NCBI RefSeq assembly: GCF_028747805.1
Contig: NZ_CP114887.1
Span: 1,853,501 to 1,917,500 of the forward strand
Direction of reading: 5' to 3'
Length of the DNA stretch: 64,000 nt
Source of the DNA: Solibacillus daqui
GTDB lineage: Bacteria > Bacillota > Bacilli > Bacillales_A > Planococcaceae
A model generated the notes under the pieces. That model ran no database searches, was not told the origin of the DNA, and saw only the letters and a list, made by a program, of their open reading frames with translations. Positions 18,120 through 26,636 of this stretch are shown here, one piece after another. A program made the position numbers and the translations under genes. Positions within the stretch are counted from its first letter, which is position 1. Each line of letters begins with the position of its first letter.

Positions 18120-18215
18120 TAGTTTTGCTGACAAGAAATTTAGTTTAACAAACGTCCCCAAACAATGCTTTGGGTGCATTTTTTCAATTAACGGAGTGAG
18201 CGTTACAACTAAAGT
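18120..18215 (+). repeat. Dispersed stem-loop modules
   Basis: TCCCCAAACAATGCTTTGGGTGC is a variant of the TCCCAAACGACGCTTTGGGA hairpin, followed by a divergent CAATTAACGGAGTGAGCG. Confidence 0.5.
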
Positions 18216-18248
18216 TAAACTAATCTTTTTATATCTAAAATAAACATG

Positions 18249-18276
18249 CCATCCTATGCAGGATGGCTCTTTCTTT
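18249..18276 (+). terminator. Intrinsic terminator
   Basis: CCATCC-TATGCA-GGATGG followed by CTCTTTCTTT. It could also serve the minus-strand fragment that ends at 18296. Confidence 0.6.
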
Positions 18277-18295
18277 GACCTTGCTTTGTTCAAGA

Positions 18296-18850
18296 CTAAG
18301 GTATAATAATAATAATTTCCCCTAAAATACCACGATTTTCAGCATGTCGATGAGCTTCAACAATTTGCTCCATTGGATAGATGGAATTGATGACGGGAAC
18401 TATTTCACCATTATTGACTAACTGTGCAAGGTGTGTGTGGTTTTTACGATTAGGAAATGCAATTACCAAACGAGTTCGGTGCTGTCTGTACCGTGCAGAA
18501 AGAAGAACACTGAATAGACCTCTTATTGGTTTTTCAGCATCAAATGCAATTGTGAGCAATTTTCCATCTGGTTTAAGTTTCTTTCTAAATGCTTTAAGTT
18601 CTTTTCCTGCTGAATCAAAGATGATATCAAACAACTCGAGTTCTTCAGGTGATGTTTTGCGATAGTCGAATACTTCATCTGCACCATAATTTATTACTGC
18701 ATCCATGGTAGTTTTTGAAGCGAGTACTGTAACATGTGCTCCTAGTGCTTTTGCAATCTGTATGGCGAAAATACCGACACCTCCTGCACCACGTATAAGG
18801 ACTCGATCACCAGCTTTTATGTTCCCTTTATCTACTAGAGCACTTGACGA
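18296..18850 (-). pseudogene. 5'-truncated zinc-type alcohol dehydrogenase / quinone oxidoreductase
   Basis: On the minus strand the frame runs from about 18850 to 18296 and encodes the nucleotide-binding half of an MDR-superfamily oxidoreductase. AGDRVLIRGAGGVGIFAIQIAK is the Rossmann glycine motif, followed by the C-terminal lobe (MEQIVEAHRHAENRGILGEIII). The catalytic N-terminal half, about 150 residues, is missing; upstream of ALVDKG the sequence is unrelated AT-rich DNA with a stop. It is therefore a gene fragment. An internal ATG at 18706 would begin in the middle of the fold. Confidence 0.82.
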
Positions 18851-19075
18851 GTGAAAGGTAAAATGAAAGTGATTTAATATTTTTTATATGGACAATGACT
18901 TCCTACGCCTCTAGACCGACACAAATTCATGCTTTGGTACCTATTCTTTATATAAAAAGGAATATATTGTAAGTATATACACTTTTGGAAATGATAAAGT
19001 TCACTTGTAGGTGCTGTTGAAGGCTTAGGTATTCCCGGAACAACCGAAACTATTTATGGAGGGGAGTTCTTTCAT

Positions 19076-20530
19076 ATGAAAATATTCAAAGTAATATTCA
19101 AAATTAGTTTAATCATTTTATGTTATACAATATTTCTTCCTACAACGCTAGTTTCAGCAAACCAAGATATTGAGAAGGTGCTAGACTCCTATATCGAATC
19201 GTATTTAGAAGAATATAAAGTTCCTGGGGCATCGATTGCTATTATTCAAAACAATGAAGTTTTTTATACAAAATCGTGGGGGATAACAGGAGAATCGGAG
19301 GAACAGGTCACGACAGAAACTCCTTTTACAATAGGCTCTATCAGCAAATCATTAACAGGTTTAGCCATCATGAAGCTAATTGATGAGAATATGATGGAAC
19401 TTGATGATCCAGTTCAAAAGCATATTCCTTGGTTCGAGCTAGAAGATAAACAAGAAGTAGCTCAAATAACTATCAAACATTTACTTACCCAATCGAGTGG
19501 GTTTAGTACGTATACAGGGTTATCAATCTCAGACAAAGAATCTTTAGATTTTGATTCAATAAAGAAAAGTGTAGAGAGTCTATCAAACGTTAACCTTACT
19601 GCATTACCTGGAGAAAAATATCAATATAGTAATGCCAATTTTTTAATTCTTGGAGCACTTATTGAAGAAGTTACTAATCAAACATATGCAGAGTACATGG
19701 AACAAAATGTGTTTAAACCTTTAGGAATGAATAGAGCAGCAGCAGATTATGAGACAGCTTATGAAAAGGGATATTTAAGTGGGTATCAGTCATGGTTCGG
19801 ATTACCTCTGAAAAGTTCCGTAACATATGATAATGGAGGAGCACCTTATGGATATATTACTGCAAGTGTTGAAGATCTAGTCCAATACATCAAATTTCTA
19901 AGTGGGAAAGATTTCAATGATTTTTTAAGTGATCATATAATGAATCAATATTTAACTCCACATATTCAAACAGGTGAAAACCGTTATTATGGATTAGGAA
20001 TAAGAATATCTAATCCAGACTCTCAGGATAAAATGATATGGCATTCAGGCTCAACACCTGATTCTCATGCAGAGATGTTTTATATTCCGAGTACCGACTG
20101 GGGTGGAGTAATTCTTACAAATAAAAATAATCAGTTAGAAGAAGAAGGATTATACTACCTTAAAACCGGTATTATAAATATTTTAAATGGGGAGCAACCA
20201 GTTGATATTCCAAAAAATACGCCAACAATTCAATTCGCTAGCCTTGGGTTTATTTGTATGCTGTTTGTGTTATTCATTTATTTACTATTAAAATTAAAGT
20301 CAAAAAAAATACGCAAAAATGGTTTGTGGGCTATCTTGGGTTTTTTTTGCTTAATTTTATCAGCTATTCTTGTTCCAGTATTATTGAAATTTGTGGGGTC
20401 ACCATGGCATGCAATCGAAATGTTTTCACCTGATTTAGCGTTCCTAACAATCATAACGGTTACATTATTGGCATTTAACGGCTTGTTGGCGATAAGAGTA
20501 TCATTTAAGAAATTAAAGGACAGCTTTTAA
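19076..20530 (+). CDS. Serine beta-lactamase-like hydrolase with membrane tail
   Basis: 484 residues. A signal peptide (about 1-28) is followed by a class C beta-lactamase/DD-peptidase-like domain: S88-I-S-K91 (SxxK), Y184-S-N (YxN) and H323-S-G in place of KTG. Three transmembrane helices occupy the C-terminal about 110 residues. This matches the Bacillus PbpE/FmtA-type serine hydrolases, which act outside the membrane on wall peptides or esters; true beta-lactamase activity is unlikely with HSG. GGAGGGGAG precedes ATG 19076. The frame is open back to about 18993, but without a start. Confidence 0.88.
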   Translation: MKIFKVIFKISLIILCYTIFLPTTLVSANQDIEKVLDSYIESYLEEYKVPGASIAIIQNNEVFYTKSWGITGESEEQVTTETPFTIGSISKSLTGLAIMKLIDENMMELDDPVQKHIPWFELEDKQEVAQITIKHLLTQSSGFSTYTGLSISDKESLDFDSIKKSVESLSNVNLTALPGEKYQYSNANFLILGALIEEVTNQTYAEYMEQNVFKPLGMNRAAADYETAYEKGYLSGYQSWFGLPLKSSVTYDNGGAPYGYITASVEDLVQYIKFLSGKDFNDFLSDHIMNQYLTPHIQTGENRYYGLGIRISNPDSQDKMIWHSGSTPDSHAEMFYIPSTDWGGVILTNKNNQLEEEGLYYLKTGIINILNGEQPVDIPKNTPTIQFASLGFICMLFVLFIYLLLKLKSKKIRKNGLWAILGFFCLILSAILVPVLLKFVGSPWHAIEMFSPDLAFLTIITVTLLAFNGLLAIRVSFKKLKDSF

Positions 20531-20559
20531 TATTTTTCAAGCTGGAATAACACGGATCC

Positions 20560-20702
20560 TTATTCAACTAACGAGGGCTTTACTTGAAGATCATAGAGTT
20601 GCATATGCAGCTCTTTTTTCTTAATTGAACTAACGGAGCAGTTTAGTTGAAGAGCGTTGTATAACTTTTGTTCAACAATCGGGCCAGATTGTGGAATAAC
20701 GC
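20560..20702 (+). repeat. Composite dispersed repeat with terminator
   Basis: TTCAACTAACGAGGGCTTTACTTGAA, then the stem GAGTTGC-ATAT-GCAGCTC with six T, then TTGAACTAACGGAGCAGTTTAGTTGAA, and finally TTCAACAATCGGGCCAGATTGTGGAA. It is one of the longest copies. Confidence 0.85.
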
Positions 20703-20886
20703 AGTTGATGGGTTATACTAAAAATCAGAAATAGATTGTTAAGAATTATTCTTAAACTTACAAGACAGAATAATCTAATTCAAGGAAATAAGTTGAATTT
20801 AAATGATAAACTAAAGTTTACTTATTACTAATTAAGAAAAATAAACTTATATGATAGATAATAAATTCTATATGAGGTGGAATTAT

Positions 20887-21848
20887 ATGCCTAAAATTGA
20901 CAATATGTTAGCAATTCTATGGATGCTTCGTCAGGTGAAAAAATTACTGCAAAACAAATTTCAGAAAAGTTAGAGATGAATATAAGGACTGTGTATCGTT
21001 ATATTGATACAATTTCAACAAGTGGCGTACCTATAATTTCAGAACCAGGACATAACGGTGGATACACTTTATTGAATAATTTTATTGAGGCTCCTCTTTT
21101 TTTTGATTTTGAGGAGCAAACTTCACTTTATCATGCTGCTGTTTTTGCAGAAGAAGCTGGATATTATGGTGGCGAAGCACTAAATAGGGCTATTTCAAAG
21201 CTAAGCAAATATTCAAATCAAGAGCAGGAAACAAAGATAAACCAACATATAACTAGTCTTGAAGTAATAAGTCGATTAAGTTCACTCTCTATGGAACCTT
21301 TTTTGAAGGAGTTGGAGCAGGCCGTAGCTGACGGGTACTCAGTAAAAATTCTTTACCATAAAAGTGGCGAAAAGCAATTAAATTATAGATTGGTCGATCC
21401 GTACAGAATTATCTATTGGAATAACAAGTGGTATGTGATTGGATTTTGTCATCTTAGGAATGATATCCGTAGTTTTAGAGTAGACCGAATTGAAAGTCTA
21501 ACGCCAACCGAAAATAAGTTTAACCGGCCAGAAAATTTTTCCGCACGTGACTTTTTTATAAAAAATCTTCTTCCAACTATAGAAGATAAGGAAGGGATTA
21601 TTTCTTTGGTTATTAATGGGGATAAAAGTGTATTGGCTGATATTTGCCAACATTGGTTTTTAGGACATTATTTACAAGAACGGACTTCAAATCAAGCAGT
21701 TTTTCTTCTTGAAAAAGATATGATACATACATATGTACCTTATTTACTTTTACCGTACAATAAATCTATTAAAGTTATTGAGCCAATAAGTCTTAAGAAA
21801 AGACTTATTGAAGTTCTGTCGGAACTAATAAAATTTCATCAAGTATAA
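20887..21848 (+). pseudogene. HTH-WYL (YafY-type) regulator with N-terminal frameshift
   Basis: The ribosome binding site (GAGGTGG) and ATG 20887 start MPKIDNMLAILWMLR, the normal N-terminus of this family. After CGT at 20929-20931 the frame is lost; the rest (SGEKITAKQISEKLEMNIRTVYRY...) continues one base over to 21848. One missing T after 20931 explains it. Downstream are an intact HTH_11 (to about residue 60), a WYL domain (about 140-220, with YRLVDPYRI and RSFRVDRIESL) and a WCX tail. It may be a decayed gene, a sequencing slip, or translated from ATG 20919 with a damaged HTH. The neighbour is a DJ-1/PfpI gene. Confidence 0.8.
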
Positions 21849-21885
21849 TAACTTCCCTGACGTTAACTGTCAGGGAAGTTATTTT
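21849..21885 (+). terminator. Intrinsic terminator
   Basis: AACTTCCCTGAC...GTCAGGGAAGTT, a 12-bp stem with a 7-base loop, followed by ATTTTAT. Confidence 0.8.
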
Positions 21886-21923
21886 ATAATAGGCTATATC
21901 AATTGTGATTGGAGTGTTATTGG

Positions 21924-22556
21924 ATGCAAACAAAAAAAGTTTATCTTTATGTTATTAATACAATGTCAGACTGGGAATATGGATATTTAATTGCTGAACT
22001 AAACTCAGGAAGATATTTCAAAAAAGATTTAGCACCTTTAAAAGTAGTTACAGTAGGAGCTAATAAAAAAATGATTACTACGATGGGAGGACTAAGCATA
22101 AAACCAGATATTTCCCCTGATGAATGTAAACTTGAAAGTAAGGATCTTTTAATTTTACCTGGAGGAACTACTTGGAGAGAAGATATTCATCAACCTATCT
22201 TAAAAAAAATTGGCGAAGCTTTAAAGCTTGGTACTATTGTTGCTGCAATTTGTGGTGCAACTGAGGCCCTTGCGAATATGGGATACTTAGATTCTAGAAA
22301 ACACACAAGCAATGACTTAGAGTATATTAAAATGGTCTGTCCTAATTATAAAGGAGAAAAATTTTATGAGATGAGACCTGCGGTATCTGGTGAGAATTTG
22401 ATTACTGCATCAGGAGTAGCACCTCTAGAATTTACGATGGAAGTACTGAAAAAATTAGATGTATTTGCACCCGACACATTACATTCATGGTATAACCTAA
22501 ATAAGACTCATAAACCTGAATACTTCTTCCAGTTAATGAATTCAATAAATAGCTGA
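21924..22556 (+). CDS. DJ-1/PfpI (class I glutamine amidotransferase-like) protein
   Basis: 210 residues from ATG 21924, with TTGGAGTG upstream (an in-frame GTG at 21909 lies in the Shine-Dalgarno). The nucleophile elbow with cysteine is visible at VAAICGATEALANMG (about residue 110), and LLILPGGTTWREDI gives the usual acidic/Gly-Gly segment. Relatives include YoaZ-like and ThiJ/PfpI proteins with glyoxalase, chaperone or protease-like roles. It lies 75 bp after the WYL regulator, across a terminator, which suggests regulator and target rather than one operon. Confidence 0.85.
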   Translation: MQTKKVYLYVINTMSDWEYGYLIAELNSGRYFKKDLAPLKVVTVGANKKMITTMGGLSIKPDISPDECKLESKDLLILPGGTTWREDIHQPILKKIGEALKLGTIVAAICGATEALANMGYLDSRKHTSNDLEYIKMVCPNYKGEKFYEMRPAVSGENLITASGVAPLEFTMEVLKKLDVFAPDTLHSWYNLNKTHKPEYFFQLMNSINS

Positions 22557-22599
22557 GCTAAAAAATCAACTTAGCATTTTTATATTAGTTCAAATAAAT

Positions 22600-22635
22600 A
22601 CCATGCTTTAGACAATGTCAAAGTATGGTTTTTGT
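22600..22635 (+). terminator. Intrinsic terminator
   Basis: ACCATGCTTT...AAAGTATGGT, a 10-bp stem with one G-T pair, followed by five T. Confidence 0.75.
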
Positions 22636-22778
22636 ATATAACTTAAATATTTTTATGGAAGTAAAAAACTTACAAAGAACTCCTGGAATTGTTATTAATA
22701 GAATTGGTAATTAAATCTCTTTTTAATCTTATTTAACAACGGTGTGCTTTTTTCTTTGGCAATAATGTTGGAACGATA

Positions 22779-22892
22779 TTCAACAATCTGGCGCGATTGT
22801 TGAAGAATCGTCTCTGTTCTTATTCAACTAACGGGGCAGTTTAGTGGAAGAGTCCTGGTTGATATTTGTACAACAATCGGGTCATATAGTGA
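22779..22892 (+). repeat. Dispersed stem-loops, including a perfect TTCAACAATC hairpin
   Basis: TTCAACAATC-TGGCGC-GATTGTTGAA at 22779-22804 is the cleanest copy of this sub-family (10-bp perfect stem, 6-base loop). It is followed by TTCAACTAACGGGGCAGTTTAG and ACAACAATCGGGTCATATAGTG. Confidence 0.8.
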
Positions 22893-23805
22893 ATACGGTG
22901 TATAGAGGTAAAGGGGCAAAATGGTTCAGTAATTTGCCCACCTGAATATAAATATAAAAAGGTATATCGGATTTTTTTACGAATAAACTTTCTTATACTA
23001 AGGTAAGTTGATATGCGGTTGCAATGAACAAATACTTAGGTTAAAAGGAGGTTTTTATTTGTGACACAAACATCAAAAACTATTCCTAGATCCGCAGTAC
23101 ACGGAACGGCATTTGGTGTATTTTTCATGGCGTTTTTCGGTACTCTGTGGGCGTACACAGGAATTATGGGATTGCAAGGCTGGGGAGTTCCATTGTTGTT
23201 AGTTGCTACTGTTACCATAGGTATAGCTCTGTTCATCGGCGGTGTTTCATTATTACGTGCATCGCGAGAATTAACGGAACAAGTTTCAAAAACAGATTTA
23301 AAGCGTGGGAAACGTATGATGTTTTGGTTTAACATTATTTTCACGGCAGAGGGTTTGGCTATAGCAATTACGATTGCTGTCTGTAACGCTACTCGTCACA
23401 CTGAACTTATACCTGTCTTAATAGCTATTATTGTCGGTGTTCATTTTATCCCATTAGCCCCTTTATTTCAAGTTAGACTCTATTATTTTACAGGTGCACT
23501 CCTTTGTTTACTTGCTATTATTACATTACTGTTTGTGCCTGCGAAGGTTACACTAGGGGAACATCAAATAAATGCATTTATGTCTGTGGTAGGCTTTGGC
23601 TCTGCCCTGATCTTGTGGGCAACTGGTCTGGCAATATGGTTAATGGGTAAAAGGTTGCTAGGTATCGTCCCGAAATAAATAACTTAAAAAGTGAGATAGT
23701 ACTTTACAGCGAAAAAATATACCCCTACACATTAAAGGATTAGAATTTATTGAGGTAAAAAAAGATTGTGAATGATTTCACTTAAACTAACGGAGCAGTT
23801 TAGTT
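22836..23805 (+). repeat. Segmental duplication, block 1, copy A
   Basis: About 970 bp, nearly identical to 38895-39859: repeat edge, promoter region, the whole 205-aa membrane protein gene and its 3' flank. Both ends lie in dispersed-repeat modules. Confidence 0.92.
23061..23678 (+). CDS. Multi-helix membrane protein, copy A
   Basis: 205 residues from GTG 23061, with AAAAGGAGG upstream. Six hydrophobic helices can be drawn (about 15-35, 40-62, 88-107, 113-133, 140-158, 170-192), with a short N-terminal cytosolic tail. No family is recognised with confidence. A paralogue at 39120-39737 differs by nine residues. About ten base differences change an amino acid and only two are silent, which is unusual for two working copies. 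The function is unknown; a small transporter or stress-related membrane protein is possible. Confidence 0.78.
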   Translation: MTQTSKTIPRSAVHGTAFGVFFMAFFGTLWAYTGIMGLQGWGVPLLLVATVTIGIALFIGGVSLLRASRELTEQVSKTDLKRGKRMMFWFNIIFTAEGLAIAITIAVCNATRHTELIPVLIAIIVGVHFIPLAPLFQVRLYYFTGALLCLLAIITLLFVPAKVTLGEHQINAFMSVVGFGSALILWATGLAIWLMGKRLLGIVPK

Positions 23806-23811
23806 GAACAA
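23782..23811 (+). repeat. Short dispersed-repeat module
   Basis: TTAAACTAACGGAGCAGTTTAGTTGAA, a hairpin of near-perfect arms TTAAACTAA/TTAGTTGAA. The right edge of duplication block 1 lies here. Confidence 0.7.
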
Positions 23812-23862
23812 GGATAGATGGTAAATTATGATAAGAATAGAAATGAAATAGGGGGATTTCTA

Positions 23863-24735
23863 ATGTATACAGACAATAAAACAGTATTAAAATTAGTGGA
23901 ATTTGATAAATATGATGTCTTAGGCTTAGTAGAACTTTCTACATCAGTCGGCTGGGATTATGATGAATATGAAATTAGAACTGTTATGTCATCTGGTAAA
24001 ATATACGGTCATAAAAATGCTGTGGGGAAAATTGTTTCGAGTGCTGCAATAATACCTTATGATACTGATTTAGCTTCAATCGGTATGGTTATTGTAAATG
24101 AAGAATATAGAGGTTTAGGCTTAGGGAAGAAGGCTACTCAGGAGTGTATAGACAGTGTTTCTCAAAATACCTCAATAATGTTAATTTCAACTGAGGATGG
24201 AAAACCTTTATATGAAAACTTGGGTTTTATTACTGTCGATTCTGTACATAAATATTTAAGTGATAATTATATTCCAACTAAATTGTTTAATAATCCTCAA
24301 GAAATTACCTTAGAGAAATACCAAGAGAAAGATATTAATGAAATTATTGAATTAGATTCTGCTGCATTTGGTGATAAGAGGAGAAAATTACTTCTTAACA
24401 GGATAAATCAATCAAAACAATGTTTAGTTGTTAGAAATCTAAAGGGGAAAATTATTGGATTTGGATTATCCATATTAGGTCCAGTAAATCTATTAATAGG
24501 ACCTATTGTAGCACCAGATTCACAAACAGCTGCTTTAATAATCGATGGGTTAGTTCTTAATCATCAAGGAAAGTTAAGGATTGATGTGACATCCAGTACT
24601 GACGAGTTAATGTTGTTCTTGGAGAAAAGTGGATTTATTAAAGTTAGTAATCCTCCGATAATGATAAAGAACTCTATTAAAATGCCACATAGGAATAAAG
24701 AGTTGTTTGCTATTGCTGCACAAATCTTTGGTTAG
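23863..24735 (+). CDS. Tandem GNAT-family N-acetyltransferase
   Basis: 290 residues from ATG 23863, with AGGGGGAT upstream. The N-terminal GNAT domain (about 1-130) has the acetyl-CoA loop NEEYRGLGLGKKA. The second half (about 140-285) resembles the Acetyltransf_18 domain, so this is a two-domain GNAT of unknown acceptor. At the equivalent place in the duplicated block (39.9-41.1 kb) a different GNAT and a GrpB gene are found. This gene therefore behaves as an exchangeable unit between repeats. Confidence 0.82.
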   Translation: MYTDNKTVLKLVEFDKYDVLGLVELSTSVGWDYDEYEIRTVMSSGKIYGHKNAVGKIVSSAAIIPYDTDLASIGMVIVNEEYRGLGLGKKATQECIDSVSQNTSIMLISTEDGKPLYENLGFITVDSVHKYLSDNYIPTKLFNNPQEITLEKYQEKDINEIIELDSAAFGDKRRKLLLNRINQSKQCLVVRNLKGKIIGFGLSILGPVNLLIGPIVAPDSQTAALIIDGLVLNHQGKLRIDVTSSTDELMLFLEKSGFIKVSNPPIMIKNSIKMPHRNKELFAIAAQIFG

Positions 24736-24750
24736 GGAAAGCAATATCCT

Positions 24751-24814
24751 TATTCAACTAACGGGGGCTTTAGTGCAACAAGGGTTTCAAATGGTCCCCA
24801 AACGACGTTTTGGG
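24751..24814 (+). repeat. Dispersed modules (TAACGGGG and TCCCCAAACGACG types)
   Basis: TTATTCAACTAACGGGGGCTTTAG followed by TCCCCAAACGACGTTTTGGGAAC, a hairpin with arms CCCAAA.../TTTGGG. Confidence 0.7.
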
Positions 24815-24917
24815 AACTTGCGAAGGTAATTATTGTAAGTTTAAAGAGTGATTCTATATAATTAAATTTACGATTTAAATGATGGAAGAATAACTTTAAT
24901 TGAAAAGGGGTTTTTTA

Positions 24918-25475
24918 TTGAACCAGGCATTATTAGTAATCGATGCACAACAAGAATTGATTGATGGTAACGAAAAAGAAAAAGCCGTTTTTAATCAGTC
25001 TACTCTGCTAGATAATATTAATTCAGTGATAAAAAAGGCAATGGTTTCAAATAGTTTAGTCGTTTTCATAAGAGACAAAGATGTTGCTGAAGGAAGTGGT
25101 GAGGGTTTCGAGATTCATCAGGATATTGATATTCCAGCAAAGGCAACGATATTTGATAAAGAGGCGACGAATTCTTTTTACGGGACGCCATTATTGGAAT
25201 TTTTACAAGATAACCAGATTATGCATCTTGTTGTGATGGGATGCAAGACAGAGTATTGTATTGATACAGCAGTTAGAATGGCAACCGTAAGTGGTTTTGA
25301 TGTCACGCTTGTGGAGGATGGTCATTCAACGACGGATTCTCAATCTTTAACAGCCGAGCAGATTATTAATCATCATAATGAAATCCTTCATGGGCATTAT
25401 AATGTTGATAATTTTTCAATGGTTAGAAAAGCTGCCGAGAATTTATTTCAACCTACTCATAATGAGTATCGCTAG
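24918..25475 (+). CDS. Isochorismatase-family hydrolase, copy A
   Basis: 185 residues from TTG 24918, with AAAGGGG 8-10 bp upstream. The cysteine-hydrolase triad is visible: D9 in LLVIDAQQ, a lysine in FDKEATNSFYGT (about residue 80) and C115 in VVMGCKTEYCID. The fold is that of isochorismatase, nicotinamidase and related amidases; the substrate is unknown. The paralogue at 41319-41876 differs by only a few residues, including E-to-K and M-to-K changes. It is a single-gene unit between repeats. Confidence 0.87.
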   Translation: MNQALLVIDAQQELIDGNEKEKAVFNQSTLLDNINSVIKKAMVSNSLVVFIRDKDVAEGSGEGFEIHQDIDIPAKATIFDKEATNSFYGTPLLEFLQDNQIMHLVVMGCKTEYCIDTAVRMATVSGFDVTLVEDGHSTTDSQSLTAEQIINHHNEILHGHYNVDNFSMVRKAAENLFQPTHNEYR

Positions 25476-25578
25476 ATGAGCTTTAAATAATAAAGTGCAT
25501 CGTTATACAATATCACATCCATAAAACGTTCCCAAATAAAAGTTAGGTAACAAAACCTCGTTAGGGGAGCATTTCTTG

Positions 25579-25668
25579 TTCAACTAACGGGGGCTTTACT
25601 TGTAGATCATTGAGTTGCATATGCAGCTCTTTTTTTCTTTCTTGAACTAACTGGGCAGGATAGTTGAA
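25579..25668 (+). repeat. Composite dispersed repeat with terminator
   Basis: TTCAACTAACGGGGGCTTTACTTG, stem GAGTTGC-ATAT-GCAGCTC with seven T, TTGAACTAACTGGGCAGG. All parts are present. Confidence 0.85.
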
Positions 25669-25776
25669 TAAGAAGGTATATTTTAAAGACTGCCGAAATA
25701 TTAAAGACGTAAAGATTTAACGTTGTTCATCTAAGAATAAACGTTCCTAATTTAGTTATCATAAGGAGTGCTTAAA

Positions 25777-26340
25777 TTGACTGTACATAGTAATTTCCCT
25801 AATTTAGAAACTGACAGATTGATTTTGCGGAATGTGGGAAAAGAGGATATTGACTTTATTTATCGACTCTTCAGCAACGAAAAAGTATGTGAATTTTTAT
25901 ATGATGAAGAATTGTTTACGACTAGAAAAGAAGCTACAGAGTTTGTTGAATGGAATTCAAATCCCGAAGAAAAGGGATTTAATCGGTGGATATTAGTAGA
26001 AAAAAATAATTATCAACAAATTGGAACGTGTGGATTTCATTGTTGGGACAGGACGAACAATATAGCGGAGATCGGCTATGATTTATGGCACGAATATTGG
26101 GGACAGGGATATATGAAAGAGGGAGTGATAAGTGTTATTGAAAGTGGCTTTAATAATATGGCACTGAATAGAATTAACGCATTTGTAGCTTTGGAAAATG
26201 TCAATTCTATAAAATTATTAGAAAAGCTAGGATTTAAGAATGAAGGGGTTTACAGAGATAAGCATTTATTTCGAGGTAATTATTATGACCACTACTCTTT
26301 TTCTTTGTTAAAAAGAGATTGGAATCAAATCAAAGGTTAA
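25777..26340 (+). CDS. RimJ/RimL-type GNAT acetyltransferase
   Basis: 187 residues from TTG 25777, with AAGGAG 8 bp upstream. The family opening ETDRLILRNVGKEDIDFIYRLF is visible, and the acetyl-CoA-binding stretch EYWGQGYMKEGVISVIESGF (about residues 110-130) is followed by ALNRINAFVALENVNSIKLLEKLGF. Such enzymes acetylate protein N-termini, amino acids or small amines. The last about 33 codons and the 3' flank are also found at 42730-42893, fused to an IS fragment, marking the right end of the old segmental duplication. Confidence 0.87.
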   Translation: MTVHSNFPNLETDRLILRNVGKEDIDFIYRLFSNEKVCEFLYDEELFTTRKEATEFVEWNSNPEEKGFNRWILVEKNNYQQIGTCGFHCWDRTNNIAEIGYDLWHEYWGQGYMKEGVISVIESGFNNMALNRINAFVALENVNSIKLLEKLGFKNEGVYRDKHLFRGNYYDHYSFSLLKRDWNQIKG

Positions 26341-26410
26341 TTCCACAATTAGACTGACGTTCCCTTTAGTGTGTGAATGATTGCAATTAAACTAACGGGG
26401 TGCTTTAGTT
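26239..26410 (+). repeat. Segmental duplication, block 3, copy A
   Basis: The 3' end of the RimJ-like gene and about 70 bp of flank match 42730-42893 with scattered substitutions. Confidence 0.85.
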
Positions 26411-26470
26411 CAATAACGAACTTCAACAATCGGGCGCTTTCCTGTAATAAGGAAAGTGTTTTTTTCCATT
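26385..26470 (+). repeat. Dispersed modules
   Basis: TTAAACTAACGGGGTGCTTTAGTTCAA, then TTCAACAATCGGGCGC, then the GCTTTCCT...AGGAAAG hairpin followed by TGTTTTTTCC, which could terminate transcription. Confidence 0.7.
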
Positions 26471-26636
26471 TTGAGGCCATTTAATGGAGGAAGAATATCA
26501 AGAAGAATTGAATACTTATGGTAATGATAGTATTGTGTTTTAGTTTGTACTTAAGTGATCGATGCAGGTTAGTACAATAATGGATTGATTTCTATCGGCA
26601 CATACATAGTAAGATTTTTTTAGGAGCGATAGTAAG

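Larger units (their letters stand above)
24750..25655 (+). repeat. Segmental duplication, block 2, copy A
   Basis: About 905 bp, nearly identical to 41151-42056: repeat module, isochorismatase-like gene, 3' flank and composite repeat. It begins inside TTCAACTAACGGGGGCTTTAGTG and ends in the next composite repeat. Confidence 0.92.

Noticed and set aside
18993..19075. Open frame extending upstream of the serine hydrolase (VGAVEGLGIPGTTETIYGGE)
   Set aside because: It looks protein-like and may be a remnant of another gene, but there is no start codon and the Shine-Dalgarno at 19060 defines ATG 19076. Too short to assign.
23036..23344. Antisense frames in both membrane-protein copies (23036 and 39095)
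   Set aside because: They mirror the duplicated gene exactly and lack ribosome binding sites.
26484..26542. 18-codon frame after the RimJ-like gene
   Set aside because: No ribosome binding site, and it lies in decayed repeat sequence.
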